DNA of 64,000 nt, taken from the NCBI GenBank assembly GCA_963575745.1, contig CAUYUJ010004292.1, positions 1-64,000 on the forward strand. The letters run 5' to 3'. Positions 1-10,525 of this stretch are shown one piece after another. The stretch's first letter is position 1. Every line of letters starts with the position of its first letter. A program made the position numbers and the translations under genes. This stretch comes from Prorocentrum cordatum (lineage: Eukaryota; Sar; Dinophyceae; Prorocentrales; Prorocentraceae). A model generated the notes under the pieces. It made no database searches. It saw only the letters and a list, made by a program, of their open reading frames with translations, and was not told the origin of the DNA.

Positions 1-59
1 ACACACGCACACACACATACACACATACACACACACGCGCGCACGCACACACACACACA
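1..59. repeat. (CA)n microsatellite
   Basis: Nearly pure CA/CG dinucleotide repeat at the left edge of the window; it probably continues outside. No gene is seen from here to 956. Confidence 0.9.
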
Positions 60-249
60 TGTGGAACAGGCCTCTGACACGTCTCTGTTCGCTGACTCTT
101 TGGCCCAGCCCTTGCGGCACCACTGGAACAAGCCTTCAAAGCAACTGCGCGGGGTTCACGGGGGGGGGGGGATCACTGACGAGATCGTCGGGAACTCTCG
201 CTCCTTCGCGTGGGCTCCAATCGCGCTATAGGCCAGACAGCGGCTGCTG

Positions 250-440
250 CTGCTGCCCCCCCTCCTCCTCCGCCTTCTCACCCCCCCCCCCCCCTCCTCG
301 TCCGCGTCCTCCTCCGCGTCCTCCTCCTCCTCCTCCTCCTCCTCCTCCTCCTCCTCCCCCTCCTCCTCCTCCTCCTCCTCATCCTCATCCTCCTCCTCCT
401 CCTCCCCCGTCCTCCTCCTCTCCCCCCCTCCTCCTCGTCC
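250..440. repeat. (CCT)n polypyrimidine tract
   Basis: Long CCT/CTC trinucleotide tract. Its reverse complement type, GGA, lies 100 bp downstream, so the two could pair as a large inverted repeat. Open frames here encode only Pro, Leu or Ser runs (Glu or Arg on the other strand) and are not genes. Confidence 0.9.
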
Positions 441-544
441 CCAGCCCCTCCTGCTGTCCATTCAGGGGCCGACCCTCATCTACCCCCATGTCATCCCCTG
501 GCGAAGGGGCGATGGCCGGGGGGGGGCCGATATCCAGACCAGGA

Positions 545-770
545 GGGGGCTGAGGACGAGGAGGGGGAGGAGAGAGGAGGATGAGGAGGAGGAGGGGGGG
601 GGGGGGGGGAGGAGGAGGAGGGGGAGTAGGGGGAGAAGGGGAGGAGGAGGAGGAGAGGAGGGGAGGAGGAGGAGGAAGGGCGAGGGCGGGGAGGAGGAGG
701 AGGAGGGAAGGGGGGGGAGGAGGGAGGAGGAGGAGGAGGAGGAGGAGGAGGAGGAGGAGGACCAGGATGC
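545..770. repeat. (GGA)n polypurine tract
   Basis: GGA/GAG trinucleotide tract, the complementary partner of the CCT tract at 250-440. From 771 to 956 there is ordinary sequence with no gene that I can support. Confidence 0.9.
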
Positions 771-956
771 ATCTGTGTAGCGCGACCCCACCGCGCAGAG
801 ATGCCGTGACAGCGGCTGGAGCTAGCAGCGCAGAGACATATGCTAAAATCGCGCCCCGAGATCGGGGCGTTGGTGAAGGGCGCACGCCGTCGAACTTGGG
901 CAAACCTAACACTGGTAGCTGATGGTATACGGACGTTGCGCCTGCCGCCACGCCAC

Positions 957-2751
957 CTACTTGCCACTGTAGTCTGATATCGACTTCAACGCCAGCGCAA
1001 AGGAAGCCTTCTTCGACGTTCCGAACTTGATGGTCCACTCGGTTCCCTTGATGCTCCAGTCTGGCCACGCGCGCCATCCACCCTTGGACTCAGATGCCAG
1101 GGCCCTGCCATCCAAGTAAGCAACCGAGCCAGCCCCGTTCGGAGGCATGGCGGGCTTGCGGCTGGTGTCATCGACCTTGGAGGCCGAGCGCTTCTTGGCG
1201 GTGCTCGCCGCCGTGGTCTTGGCCTTGGCCGCAGGCAGTGCGCCCTTGGCCGTCTTGGGCGCCGCGCTGGCACCGCCCTTGCCCTTGCCCTTTGCCCTTG
1301 CCCCTGCCTTTGCCAGCGGTCGCCTGGAACATGCCCAGGTCGGAGTCGGCGATGTCGATGCCCGCCACTTTCGGGGCATCCGTCGCCTTTGCCAGTTTCC
1401 TTGCCTTGCTCTGGTTGGCGTTGTCCTTCTGGTCTTTGGACTTCGCCAGCAGCGCACCGCGCTCGCCCTCCAAAGCAGCAAGCGTGGCTGAGACATCTTT
1501 ATCAGCTATCTTCCTTGGCCCGACTGGCACTGCGGAGCTCGAAAGCGCCGAAGACACGGCGGCGTCCGCCGACGGCAATGTCGCAGCCGACGTTGGGACA
1601 GGCACCGCGGCAAGTACCTTCATCGGGTCGGATACAGCCTCCTCGTAACTGGCGGCCGCAGGGACTGGCGGCGGTTCTGGCGCAGCGGGCGCTGGAAGGG
1701 CTGCATGCGATGAAGGTGAAGGTAGACCAAGAATGAGGCCCTGGTTCTGGAGCGGCACGGTGCCTCGGCGCTGCTGGTGGTCGCACATATCCAGGCGAAG
1801 GCCGCTATCACCCCGCCCGTCGCCCATGCTAGACGCTGCCACGAAGGGCGATTGCTGGTCACTCAAGCCCATCTGGCGACCAGCCTGCAAGAAACCATCA
1901 CTGTCGACGCCCTTCGCTGCAGCGAAGCCGTGCAACTGCCTGGGGTCAGCGAAGACGTTCGGCCCTGAGCTCCGCGGCCGCACGTGCTCTCGGACCCCCC
2001 TTGGCGGAGTTCCTGCATTTCGCAGCTTGCCTGACGCGGTGCCAAGCATCCAATGCGATGCAAATCGGCTGGTCGTCGGGTCAGGATGCGTCGACGCGAA
2101 GACGGCGCTCGGCAACTCGCGCGGCGATCTTGGCCAGACTCGGAGCTGTGGTAAATCGCCAGTTGAGGACGGGGTCGAACCGAACACCATCTGGATCTTG
2201 TGGACCGTGGTGTACATCTCCACCTGGTTGCTGTTGTAGTCGTAGTCGTGCTTTGCCGCAACTAGCGCGGCAACCATATCGGCGCACATCGGCGGAGACG
2301 GTTTAATCATGGCGCCTTTCATGAAACGGGACACGATGGTACCAACCTTGAAGTCCGAATCCACCGCCTTAGTATGATCTGAAATGATGGCCCAATCCTT
2401 GGCAGTGGAGAAACGCAAGATGTGGTGGCCCGCTCCCTGTGGAATGCTCTGACTTTCATGGGGCCGCAATTTGTCCACCTTGCTTGCGCCGGTGAACTTC
2501 TCCTGCATGGCCAACGCCATGATTGCCTTCTCCGGAGCCGAGAAGACGGACCCGTCAATTGCCTTCATGAGCTCGGCCGCAGAGTCAGACATGATCGACC
2601 CATGCATGTTCTTGATCATAGCCGTCAGCGACTGCGCCATGGCACCCTGCAGCGCCATCAGCTGCTCCGAGTTAGTCGCCAACCTCCCCTGCGCGTCAAG
2701 CACCGACGCGCTGCCACGCAGCTCGGCCGAGCACTTTGCAATCGACGACAT
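957..2751 (-). CDS. Unknown protein, about 597 aa, with one 1-nt frameshift (gene C)
   Basis: I do not recognise the family. The frame runs from an ATG at 2751 (start MSSIAKCSAELRG) to about 1300, then continues in another frame to a TAG at 957 (end SISDYSGK). The switch sits in an AAGGGC-type repeat coding for Gly-Lys repeats, where one extra T on the plus strand at 1291-1293 explains it; removing it gives one product of about 597 aa. The first half looks globular. The middle is Pro/Ala/Ser-rich, then comes a Lys/Ala/Gly-rich basic stretch, then a compact Trp-rich C-terminus (GGWRAWPDWSIKGTEW). The frame is open upstream of the ATG to 2835, so an earlier exon may exist. It is third in a row of minus-strand genes. 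Coding status is supported by length and non-repetitive composition. It could be a decaying copy of a multigene family. Confidence 0.55.
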
Positions 2752-2933
2752 GTGCGCGTAGCCGAAGAAACCGTGCGAACGCCTGGTGTAGGACGTAGCT
2801 GGACAAAACCAGCCCGCGAACACTTGCTTCAGCAAAAATAGCTACGGAATGTGCGGACATGGGATCCGCCCGATTGCTGCCTCGGCGACAGTTGCGCTCA
2901 GTGGCGAGGCGCGCTGGACGGCATCGCCACGAA

Positions 2934-3065
2934 GTGACTCCGACGACAGATTTCGGATCCAGAATTTGTCAGCGAAGATCGTCGACGACAAGTTCAGGAT
3001 CCTGAATTTGTCGTCGGCGATCTTCGCTGACAAATTCTGGATCCGAAATTTGTCGTCGAAGTCGT
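2934..3065. repeat. Near-perfect palindrome (hairpin), about 130 bp
   Basis: The arms meet at TCAGGA|TCCTGA (2994-3005). Positions 2942-2999 pair with 3000-3057 with about three mismatches, and pairing continues weakly outward. There is essentially no loop, so it could form a cruciform or a long RNA hairpin. It lies just upstream of gene C. Confidence 0.85.
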
Positions 3066-3729
3066 TCTGCGAGCCGATCGCGTCGGCTCCTTGGGCCCGC
3101 AGCGCCGCCCGACATCGCTTGCGAAGCGTGCCCCAACATCGGCTTGCGGGGGGGCCGCAGACCAAACCCGGCGCAGCAGCGAAGCTGAATTTACGATGGT
3201 ACGGATTTCAAATTTTCGGCCCCACACTTGTGAAACGATGCGCCTGAATCGGCCGCTGAATTTCCTTCGGGCTGCAATCCCGCGTTCGACAGGCGATCAT
3301 TTCACGTTTTGGTTTGCGGTTGATTGCGCTTTCTGGTTGTATTAATCGCGATGAGCATCCCAAGACGGCCCATTGCATTGCCAAGACAGCCACCCCATAC
3401 ACATACCAGACAGTACGAGCACAGACCCAACACCAATCCCACATGTCAGCGAAGCACAACTATCTTCGCGCGCCCAAGCGGAGATGGGTTCAGCGCTGAT
3501 GGCGTTCGCACCCGTGGCTATGAACACACCGACTTGTTTTCATGTGCAAGATCGAGATACCAACACCTGTGTGCCATTCTCGGCATAGGTCCGCGCACGC
3601 TGGCATCGAGCATTCCCCATGTGCCCGCTGCCTCCCTGGCGCTAGCGCGCCCGAACAACGTCAAAACAAAAAATGGCCTGGCCATCGCGGGGCCCATGCG
3701 CTGCGCAAAGCAGCTGGCGGCACTGGCCA
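3066..3729. other. Spacer between genes B and C, no gene seen
   Basis: Non-repetitive sequence between two minus-strand coding regions. It could be intergenic or intronic. I see no frame with convincing coding character and no RNA gene. Confidence 0.4.
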
Positions 3730-4738
3730 TCACGGAGGCGATTCGCTTGGGGACAGACGTTCAGACTGCGGGCTGCTGGCATTCGCCGAAGACGGACTGT
3801 CTGCCAGCCGCGTCGGCGAGCGTTCCATGGTCGAGATTGCATTCGCCGTGAGCATCTGTTTGATGTTGACGTATGTCTTCCTGCCATCATTACCCTGTTT
3901 CTGCTGTACGTAGCACCGCCGTACCTTGTGCCAGTATGCGTTGGACTTCTCGTCCGCTACTGGTGACCTGAGGGCCCCCTCCCCTGCGACCATTGGCGGC
4001 TGCTCGGCCACGCGTTTCGATGGGCTCGGGAGTGAAGTGCATTTGTGAAAGAGCCACATGAGAGCGGTTGACGTCGCTGGTAAGCGGCCGCACTTCGGAT
4101 TCACGTTCACTGGAACCTTGCGCGCAATGTTGGGGACTACCACGCCGTCGTGCTCGAAGCCACCAAGCTCTATATCCACGAGCTCGTCGGTCAGATTATG
4201 CCGCCTGGTTTTGAGCGCCTTCATCACCTGCTTCTCCTTGTACAGCGAAAGTTTGGCACCCGCTTGGACGTCGTGGCCTAGGCACGCCTTGCTTGCAGTC
4301 GCCTGCAAGTCCTGCGCAACGTCAATGAGTGAGCTGGCACGCGCGTTGTAGGCCACGTACCCTGTCAACCACAGCGCGAGGCGCTTATCACCTTTTTCGA
4401 GAATGATGAAACCAGCCCCGTTCGCAGAGAATGTACGGGCATAAACCCAAGCGTGGCCATCTGGCCTCGGGTGTGGCACGTTCAGTGTCCTGAAAAATTC
4501 GATCGGCTGGGCCTCCATTAGTTGCTGGCGCAGATCAGCAGCTGAAGCGTGAGCCCAAGCAGGCTACGATGATAGTGACGATGGTGGTGATGAGTGATGC
4601 TATACATAGGTGGCGGCGTGGCCTGGACCCCACCTCCGACATGACAGCGTGGCCTTTGGTCGCCTTCCTTTCGGAGAGGCCCTCGGTGGCCAAGGCGGGG
4701 TTTATGCTGATGTTGAAATCGGCAATGTAAGCCTCCAA
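3730..4738 (-). CDS. Unknown protein, about 312 aa, two exons proposed (gene B)
   Basis: I do not recognise the family. The main block, 4563-3730, contains an ATG at 4518 and ends at a TGA with a Ser/Pro-rich tail (SPSESPP). It includes a plausible folded region (ALWLTGYVAYNARASSL, then HNLTDELVDIELGGFEHDG). The frame stays open upstream to 4563, and a second block, 4738-4634 (IADFNISINPALATEGL), joins it in phase 0 if the 70-nt candidate GT-AG intron 4564-4633 is removed. The start codon is uncertain because 4738 is not an ATG; the true 5' end may lie in an unseen exon. The gene lies between genes A and C on the same strand, in keeping with the head-to-tail gene arrays known in dinoflagellates. 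No frameshift or stop breaks it. Confidence 0.5.
4564..4633 (-). other. Candidate 70-nt intron in gene B
   Basis: Read on the minus strand it begins GTGGGGTCC and ends CATCGTAG. Splicing joins the Ser-Glu codons at 4634-4639 to a Pro-Ala-Trp reading at 4563 in phase 0. The downstream frame has a TAG at the acceptor, so removal is needed to link the blocks. This is inferred from frame logic only. Confidence 0.45.
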
Positions 4739-4973
4739 ACTTCAAAAGCTATAGTTTCGCTTGGGCCTTCCTCGCCAAACCGAGGATTCTGCTGCCTCAT
4801 GCCCCCCCCCCCGCCCCCCGCCCCAGATGGACGAGGGGCGGAGGTCATCTACATGATTTACAACATGTTTCAAGTTCGATAGAAACATGCTGGGGCTTGT
4901 GGTGGCGGCCATCCACATTATCTAGTGTTGTGTATTGTTTTTTGTTTGTTCGTGCCACGCGTGCTACCACGAG

Positions 4974-5081
4974 CTTCCAGACACCGGCGGAGAGCACCGC
5001 TGGACTTACCTTCGAGACACCATCGGAGACAACCACTGGAATTACCTTCGAGACACCAGCGGAGAGCACCATTGGAATTAC
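4974..5081. repeat. 36-bp tandem repeat, three copies
   Basis: Three consecutive 36-bp units of the type CTTCGAGACACCAGCGGAGA..., starting at 4974, 5010 and 5046, with a few differences. 36 is a multiple of three, so the forward frame repeats RDTSGEHHWNYL-like 12-residue blocks. No convincing gene surrounds it. Confidence 0.8.
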
Positions 5082-5204
5082 CCCTACGCAATTCCCCCAT
5101 TCTATGCGATACCGAATGTTGTCGCTCGAACTTGCCGCCTGGGGGGCCTCTAGGGTTCTCGTTGCATCAAGCTCACTGCTTATCTATGTTTGTTCACCTT
5201 GGGA

Positions 5205-5475
5205 GCCTATCGGGGCCCTCTCGGGTTCCCCAGGCGGCCACAAGACGGCTCCAAAGGGGGCGCCGAGAGGGCTCCAAGACGGCCCCAGGAGGGCCCCGAG
5301 AAGGCCCCAATGCAAGATGCACGAAGACCATTCCGTGCAGCTTGCTCCTGGGCCCTCTCGGGGACCTTTTGGAACCCCCGTGGGCCCCCCAGGCGGCTCC
5401 AAGACGGCTCCAAGAGGGCCCCGCGAGGGCCCCGCGATGGCTCCAAGAGGGCCCCAGAGGTCCCGCGAATTCATG
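5205..5475. repeat. Degenerate GC-rich minisatellite (AAGACGGC / GAGGGCCCC)
   Basis: Imperfect repetition of short blocks such as CCAAGACGGCTCCAAGAGG and GAGGGCCCC. The same type recurs at 12550-12660, 12990-13205 and 13565-13690, and as its complement at 20080-20760. Open frames here translate into Arg/Gly/Pro repeats and are not annotated. Confidence 0.7.
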
Positions 5476-6697
5476 GCGGCGATGTGCTGCAGAAGATTGC
5501 AAGGCAATACTGTTTGTGGCTAACGTGTTGCGAACGTTTTGGGGCAACAACAGGCGCATTCGTAGCGCGACGATCCGAGTGAGGGTTATGCCATTTTCAA
5601 TGATCATCCAACATGTCATCTGACTTCTGGAGACAGGGGCGAGCAACATCGGCAACCGCTAGCAAATCCATGGTTGATGGCGCCCGCGGTGGCGACTGCT
5701 CGCACAAACTGGAGCACGCCACCGAAGCATCCGTGAAACAAGCCCCTACAACGTCCCTGCTCGCAGCTCTGACCAGGCAGGCCCTCCTGAGAGGGAAAGA
5801 CGGGAGTTTCTCTTCTCTTGTTGCTGCTGTCGTTGCTGCTGTTGCTGTTGTTCATCGTCCTCTTCCCCCTCCTCCTCCTCCTCCTCTTCCTCCTCTTCCT
5901 CCTCTTCCTCCTTCTCCTCCTCCTCCTCCTCCGCCTCCTCCTCCTCTTCCTCCCCTCCTCCTCCTCCTCCTCCCTCCTCCTCCTCCTCCCCCCCCCCCCC
6001 CCCGGCACAGCGCCCCAGACGCTGCTGCGCAGGCCAGGTGACTGGGGGAGGATGGGGAGGGGATTGGGGGCAAAGAGCATCACGGAAGGGGAGAGCGCTA
6101 CAACGACGTCGACGCTGAAAGTGATTTCCGCGGAGCTGTCTTTCAATAACACAAGTCCCGATGGAAAAAACGCAGCAGCCCTCTGGAACCCACGAGGGTT
6201 CCATGCAGTTCGGGAATGGGGGGCCCCCCCTGGAGCAATCCGTATTTTACGCATCGTTCCGCGAGGACTCCTTTGTACGTCCCCCTATCTCATGCTGTCT
6301 TCCTGGTGGCCGAACCCGCCACGACGCTCGCCGCAGGGCGCGCGCGTAGATCTGTCGGCGAGCAGGGGGGGGGGGGGCTCGAGAGGTCTGGCGCGCACGG
6401 GAGCTCGGACCTGCTCGGGCAGATCAAGCACAGGCGGCTCGCAAACCGTGTTGCCGCCAGGTGAGAGATGAGACGCGGGCGCGGACCGACCAAGGCCCCT
6501 GGCGCCGAACGAGATAGCATTCGCAAACCTGCAGCTCTCAAAGGCCTCCTGCACTCGTGAGCCCCACGCACGCCACGGGCGGTGTCATGTCTCCCGCATC
6601 CCCATCCCCATCCTTATCCTCGTTCCTCCTCCCCCGTGTTCCCTCCCCATCCTTACTCGCCCACCCCCTTCTCATCCTCATCTCCTCGACACGCCTC
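5476..6697. other. Intergenic, low complexity in part
   Basis: Holds a CTC/CTT polypyrimidine tract at 5860-6002, a short poly-G at 6366-6377 and a pyrimidine-rich stretch at 6590-6690. No protein or RNA gene that I can support. Confidence 0.5.
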
Positions 6698-9331
6698 CTA
6701 GCAGCTGCGTTGCCACTTCGAAGTCTTTGCCTTCTTGGAGGCGGGCTCCGCTGACGGGTTCGCAATCGTTAAAAAGGCGCCACAGGCAATCTTGTATTTG
6801 TTAACCAGCACTGGGATCTTGATGCTGACTTCTTTGAGCCCGCTCCCGTCTCCCGACTGAACCTGCACGGCGATGGCCCTGAAGGCTTGCTGCATGTTGA
6901 AAGCAGTGCCAGCGGATGGCGGCACTGACCAGTACGGAGGCGTGAAATCCTGCGCAGCCGCCTTCCCGTGCACGAAGTGCGGCTGCAACGAAAAGCAAGT
7001 GGTCGGGTTCAAAATGAGAGGCCCCAAGTCGATCCCCTTGTCGAGAGATTCGCTCTCCTTGCGGTCCTTGGCAAAGTTGGCAAGGGGGGCGAGAACAAGC
7101 TCGTGCGGCCTGAACTCCCTCAAGGATTTCACGGCAGGCGGGTTCTGAAACACATCCAACGTGTCGACGTGGCCATTGTGCTCCGACTCAGACAGAGCAT
7201 CCAACGCCAAGATGATCGGGCATCGCACGATCTCCGTTGCCCAAGACGATATCTTATGAGGGTGCGATTGCCTGATGTCGACAGCGACCTGCAACTTGGC
7301 GCTTGTCACAGTCCACTTCTCTTTCAAGCATGCCAGCGGAACAGTCTGAGACTTGCCTCCAGCGTGAACGCCAGTCGGGCTCAACACTGCCGCGTTGTCG
7401 CCCATCGAGCTAATCACCCAATGCACACATGCTGGACCGCCTTTGGTTACCTGTTCTTGAAGCTTCTTCAACTTGCACGTGGCATCCCCCATGAACCCGA
7501 GAAGCTTCATCTGAAAACTTGGGGACTTCACTTGATAAAGAGACTGCGCATGGGTACCGCTTGCTGGGCCGCTCGCCGAACCATCGCTTGCGGAACTTGC
7601 TGGGCCGCTCCCCGAAGCATCGGCCGCATCTGTTGGCATGACATCCGACAGCTTGACGTAGACGCCCTGCTTGGGGTCCGTGACCCACGGATTGGGAGCA
7701 GGTGGATGGTTGGGCGTCCTGTGCGTTAAGGTATTGAGGCTGAGGATAAATGGGTCAGCTACTTCTGCGAGAGATCCGTATTCCTCCCGATCGATAGACA
7801 ATTTCCCCTTCTTCAAAATGTGGTAAATTAGAGACGTGTCAAAGCTGCATAACATGCTTGGCCTGAATGTTGCACCGACGCCGTGTGTCTGCAGCATCTC
7901 GCGGGCCTGATCCATCATGGCCTCGGCCTCGAAAACCTGATGAACGTTTCCTTTCGCCGTCAGTTTGGACAAGCCCCCATCCTTCAAGAGAATGCACTTG
8001 CCATCCACGACCTTGTCGGGAGGGCTGCGGCAATTCGCGATGTATGCCGCCATGCGAACCCTGGCTGGCTGGACCACGCCGTGCCATTGCAACGTCCCGA
8101 GCTTATCCATGAAGGCCCCGCCGCAGTGGCCATGGGAGACTGGCGCCGACTGCGGAACCTTGATCAATGCAGCCAACATGTCCCGTGCCTCCGCAAGCTG
8201 GTCAAGCGTCGTCTTCGAGCAGAACTTCTGAAGCGATCCTGCCCATGCCCCCCAGAACGGTTCTGTTTTCACTGACTCTGCTACGGCGTGCTTCCACGCA
8301 ACCTCCGTTGACATGCCATTTGAGACGGCTACTTCATACAACGACCTCATCTGGAGTAAACCTTCGAGTTCGCTGAAAGTACCACGTACGTTTGTTGCCC
8401 GCTGGAACAAATCAACATCTTGCGATACAATGTTCCACGTGAGGCCCGTAAAAATTGCTTCCTCCAACTGAGGATGCTTCGAACATCGAACACAACATGG
8501 TTTTGTCGATGACCCCTTCCGGCGCAACCTCAGGGATCTGACAGGGAAGTTCATGTTTCACACAGCGCAGCCACACGTTCGAATGAGTGCCACTGAATGG
8601 CGCAATCATGATATCGTCTTGCTTAGGGAGCCCCATGGTGTGAGCAAGCTTCATGTTGAACAAGCATGTGTCACGATGGTAGTCTGTTGTTGGCTTCACC
8701 TGGACTGCATATGCGCCGAAATTCGCCTTCTTCAAGCTCCAGCCTGAAGACAAGTGCTTCTTTGCATTATCGAACGGCTTCTGAACCGAAATGCCATGCC
8801 CGCCTCTGTTGGAAGTTACAACCCCGACGAAATCTGGGAGCATAGACTGCGACCAGACCAGACACTGATGCTTGCTCAAGGAACCCCATATCGCTTCAAA
8901 TGCTTTGCCGATCTGACCATCCTCGTCGTACCTAGCCAAATGTGACGTCACCTCTGCTTCAACTGCCTGCGCGGTTACCCCCAATTTTACATCCACTAGT
9001 CCCCCCTTCCATCCCCCATACACCACCGTTATTTGCTCATCTCTCCCTCTCCCTCCTCCCCCCTCCCAACGCGCGTTCCCAATCTGCGCGCTGGGGGCGG
9101 GAAGGGGGGAGGGGGGATATAGGGGCGAACAAGGGAGGAAAGGGGGGCAACTAGTGGACGCAAATTGGGGCAACCCGACATTGCCTGGATGGCCAGTTCC
9201 ACTGCCGTCATTGAGTGGTCAGAGATGCAGAATATCACGCAGAACTCTTCGGGCCAAACAAGGCTGCGAGCCGCCGCGCTGTTGCGCAGATCGAAGGCGG
9301 AATGTTTTTTCAAGCGTTGAGGGGCCCGCAC
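6698..9331 (-). CDS. Unknown protein, more than 740 aa, three exons proposed (gene A)
   Basis: I do not recognise the family. The coding character is good and non-repetitive. Blocks on the minus strand: up to 9331-9160 (ISDHSMTAVELAIQAMSG), then 8995-8529 (FEAIWGSLSKHQCLVW; WLRCVKHELPCQIPE), then 8467-6698. The three join in frame if candidate introns 8996-9159 (phase 1) and 8468-8528 (phase 0) are removed. The last exon includes a long helical-looking region, a Ser/Gly/Ala-rich linker (DASGSGPASSASDGSASGP) and a basic end (PASKKAKTSKWQRSC) that resembles a nuclear localisation signal before a TAG. The true start is not visible; the sequence beyond 9331 is palindromic and repetitive. It is the first of three co-oriented genes. 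A frameshifted pseudogene is the alternative, but two independent GT-AG solutions that both preserve frame favour introns. Confidence 0.55.
8468..8528 (-). other. Candidate 61-nt intron in gene A
   Basis: On the minus strand it begins GTTGCGCC and ends ATCCTCAG. Removal joins ...QIPE to LEEAIFTGL... in phase 0. The two flanking frames differ by one base, as the 61-nt length requires. Confidence 0.45.
8975..9178. mobile_element. Foldback/MITE-like insertion that may be spliced as an intron
   Basis: The ends are inverted repeats of about 28 bp: GGTTACCCCCAATTTTACAT at the left and its imperfect complement at the right, sharing CCACTAGT. The inner parts are also complementary (C-rich left, G-rich right). 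The candidate intron 8996-9159 lies within it, with donor GTCCAC and acceptor GACTAG inside the inverted repeats. No clear target-site duplication is seen. Confidence 0.6.
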
Positions 9332-9360
9332 ACGGGGCTTCCTGTGGGCTCTTATAAGGG

Positions 9361-9590
9361 CTTCAAGGGCCTACTGTGCGCCGATGGGGCGCCTCCCTTT
9401 CAATGTAACTTCAATGCAACCAGCCTTCATGAAGGCTGGTTGCATTGAAGTTACATTGAAGGGGCTTGTGTGCGCAGAAAAAATGCAGCCCCCCCCCGTC
9501 AATCGAGAGACCTTCGGGGGGACAACATGTGCTTCGAGGGCCTCCTGTGCGCCGATCGGGCGCTTCGCTTTTCAATGTAAGAGGCCTGCA
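9361..9590. repeat. Direct repeat pair around a palindrome
   Basis: 9361-9412 and 9535-9585 are diverged copies of one unit that includes GGGCCTCCTGTGCGCCGAT and ends TTTCAATGTAA. The first copy runs into the palindrome at 9395-9464. Confidence 0.65.
9395..9464. repeat. Perfect 62-bp palindrome
   Basis: 9399-9460 is a perfect inverted repeat with no spacer, centred on CA|TG at 9429/9430 within AGCCTTCATGAAGGCT. Three more pairs form outside one mismatch. It could be a cruciform or RNA hairpin, or an inverted-duplication artefact. Confidence 0.9.
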
Positions 9591-9599
9591 GTGCACAGA

Positions 9600-10110
9600 T
9601 GGAAGGCGGCTCGATTTCAAAATCTAGCTCGTAGGCGCGAGAGGCACCCACGCCCCCTCCCTGCCGCCGTGGCTCAGCTAGCTTAGCTAACCCACTTAGC
9701 TGGCCTTACTACCTAGCTTTACTAATCCGCTTAGCGTGCTTTGCCTTTGGTTAGCTAACATGTTGGCTACACGCTTGGCAACCAGGCTACAACCTTGACG
9801 CAGATTGGGGAGAACACGTAGCAAACGTCGGTAACCAATTAGCGTTTAAATCAACGTTTGGCGGCGGTTCGCAACTACTTCATTAACTGTGCGAAAGGTT
9901 TATTAGCTCTAGCGAGCGTATCGCATAGTTGTGGCAGGGTTGGCTGCAGTTGCTACTATGTTATGATGGATATACTACAATGTAAGCAGCCGCGTGCATC
10001 CTACATAAGATTTACCAAGCGCGCGGTCCATTCAAGCAGGGGGCGGATGTTTTCCCGCGCCGGGGAGTCGCCCGGCCCCTCGGGGACCCCCCGGTAACTT
10101 AGTCCGAAAC
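9600..10110. other. No gene seen
   Basis: Contains a stretch at 9670-9780 with many AGCTA/TTAGC words, otherwise ordinary sequence. Confidence 0.4.
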
Positions 10111-10111
10111 A

Positions 10112-10195
10112 TAGTCCTCCACCTCCTCCCCCTCCTCCCCCTCCTCCTTCTCCTCCTCCCCCTCCTCCCCCTCCTCCTCCTCAACCTCCTCCTCT
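10112..10195. repeat. CTCC/CCT polypyrimidine tract
   Basis: Imperfect CTCCTCCCC repeats. Confidence 0.85.
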
Positions 10196-10320
10196 CTCTG
10201 ACACGTTTTTGGCCACACATACTTGCAAGGCCTGTTTCTAGACAGTGTGCCGAGGGGCCCTGTCGTAGGCGCGATCGTTGTTGTGTCACCCTGCTCGCGC
10301 GCCGTCCGGTCCGGCGCAAG

Positions 10321-10391
10321 GCTTCTGACTGACTGACTGACTGACTGACTGACTGACTGACTGACTGACTGACTGACTGACTGACTGACTG
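10321..10391. repeat. (TGAC)n tetranucleotide microsatellite
   Basis: About 17 uninterrupted units of TGAC. Confidence 0.95.
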
Positions 10392-10400
10392 GCTGGGGTG

Positions 10401-10470
10401 CCCTCGCGGCCACAGCTGGGTCCCCGTCGAAATTCTGATCAGAACGCGTCCCAGGAGAGGTCGGGGTTCG
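10401..10470. repeat. Dispersed repeat shared with 41288-41350
   Basis: Both copies contain TCAGAACGC followed by CCCAGGAGAGGTC, with weaker similarity upstream, and both lie beside CCT or GGA tracts. Confidence 0.55.
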
Positions 10471-10525
10471 ATGCTCCACCCTCGGACCCACAGCTCCAGC
10501 GCCCTAGTGAGATCAAGACGGAGGT

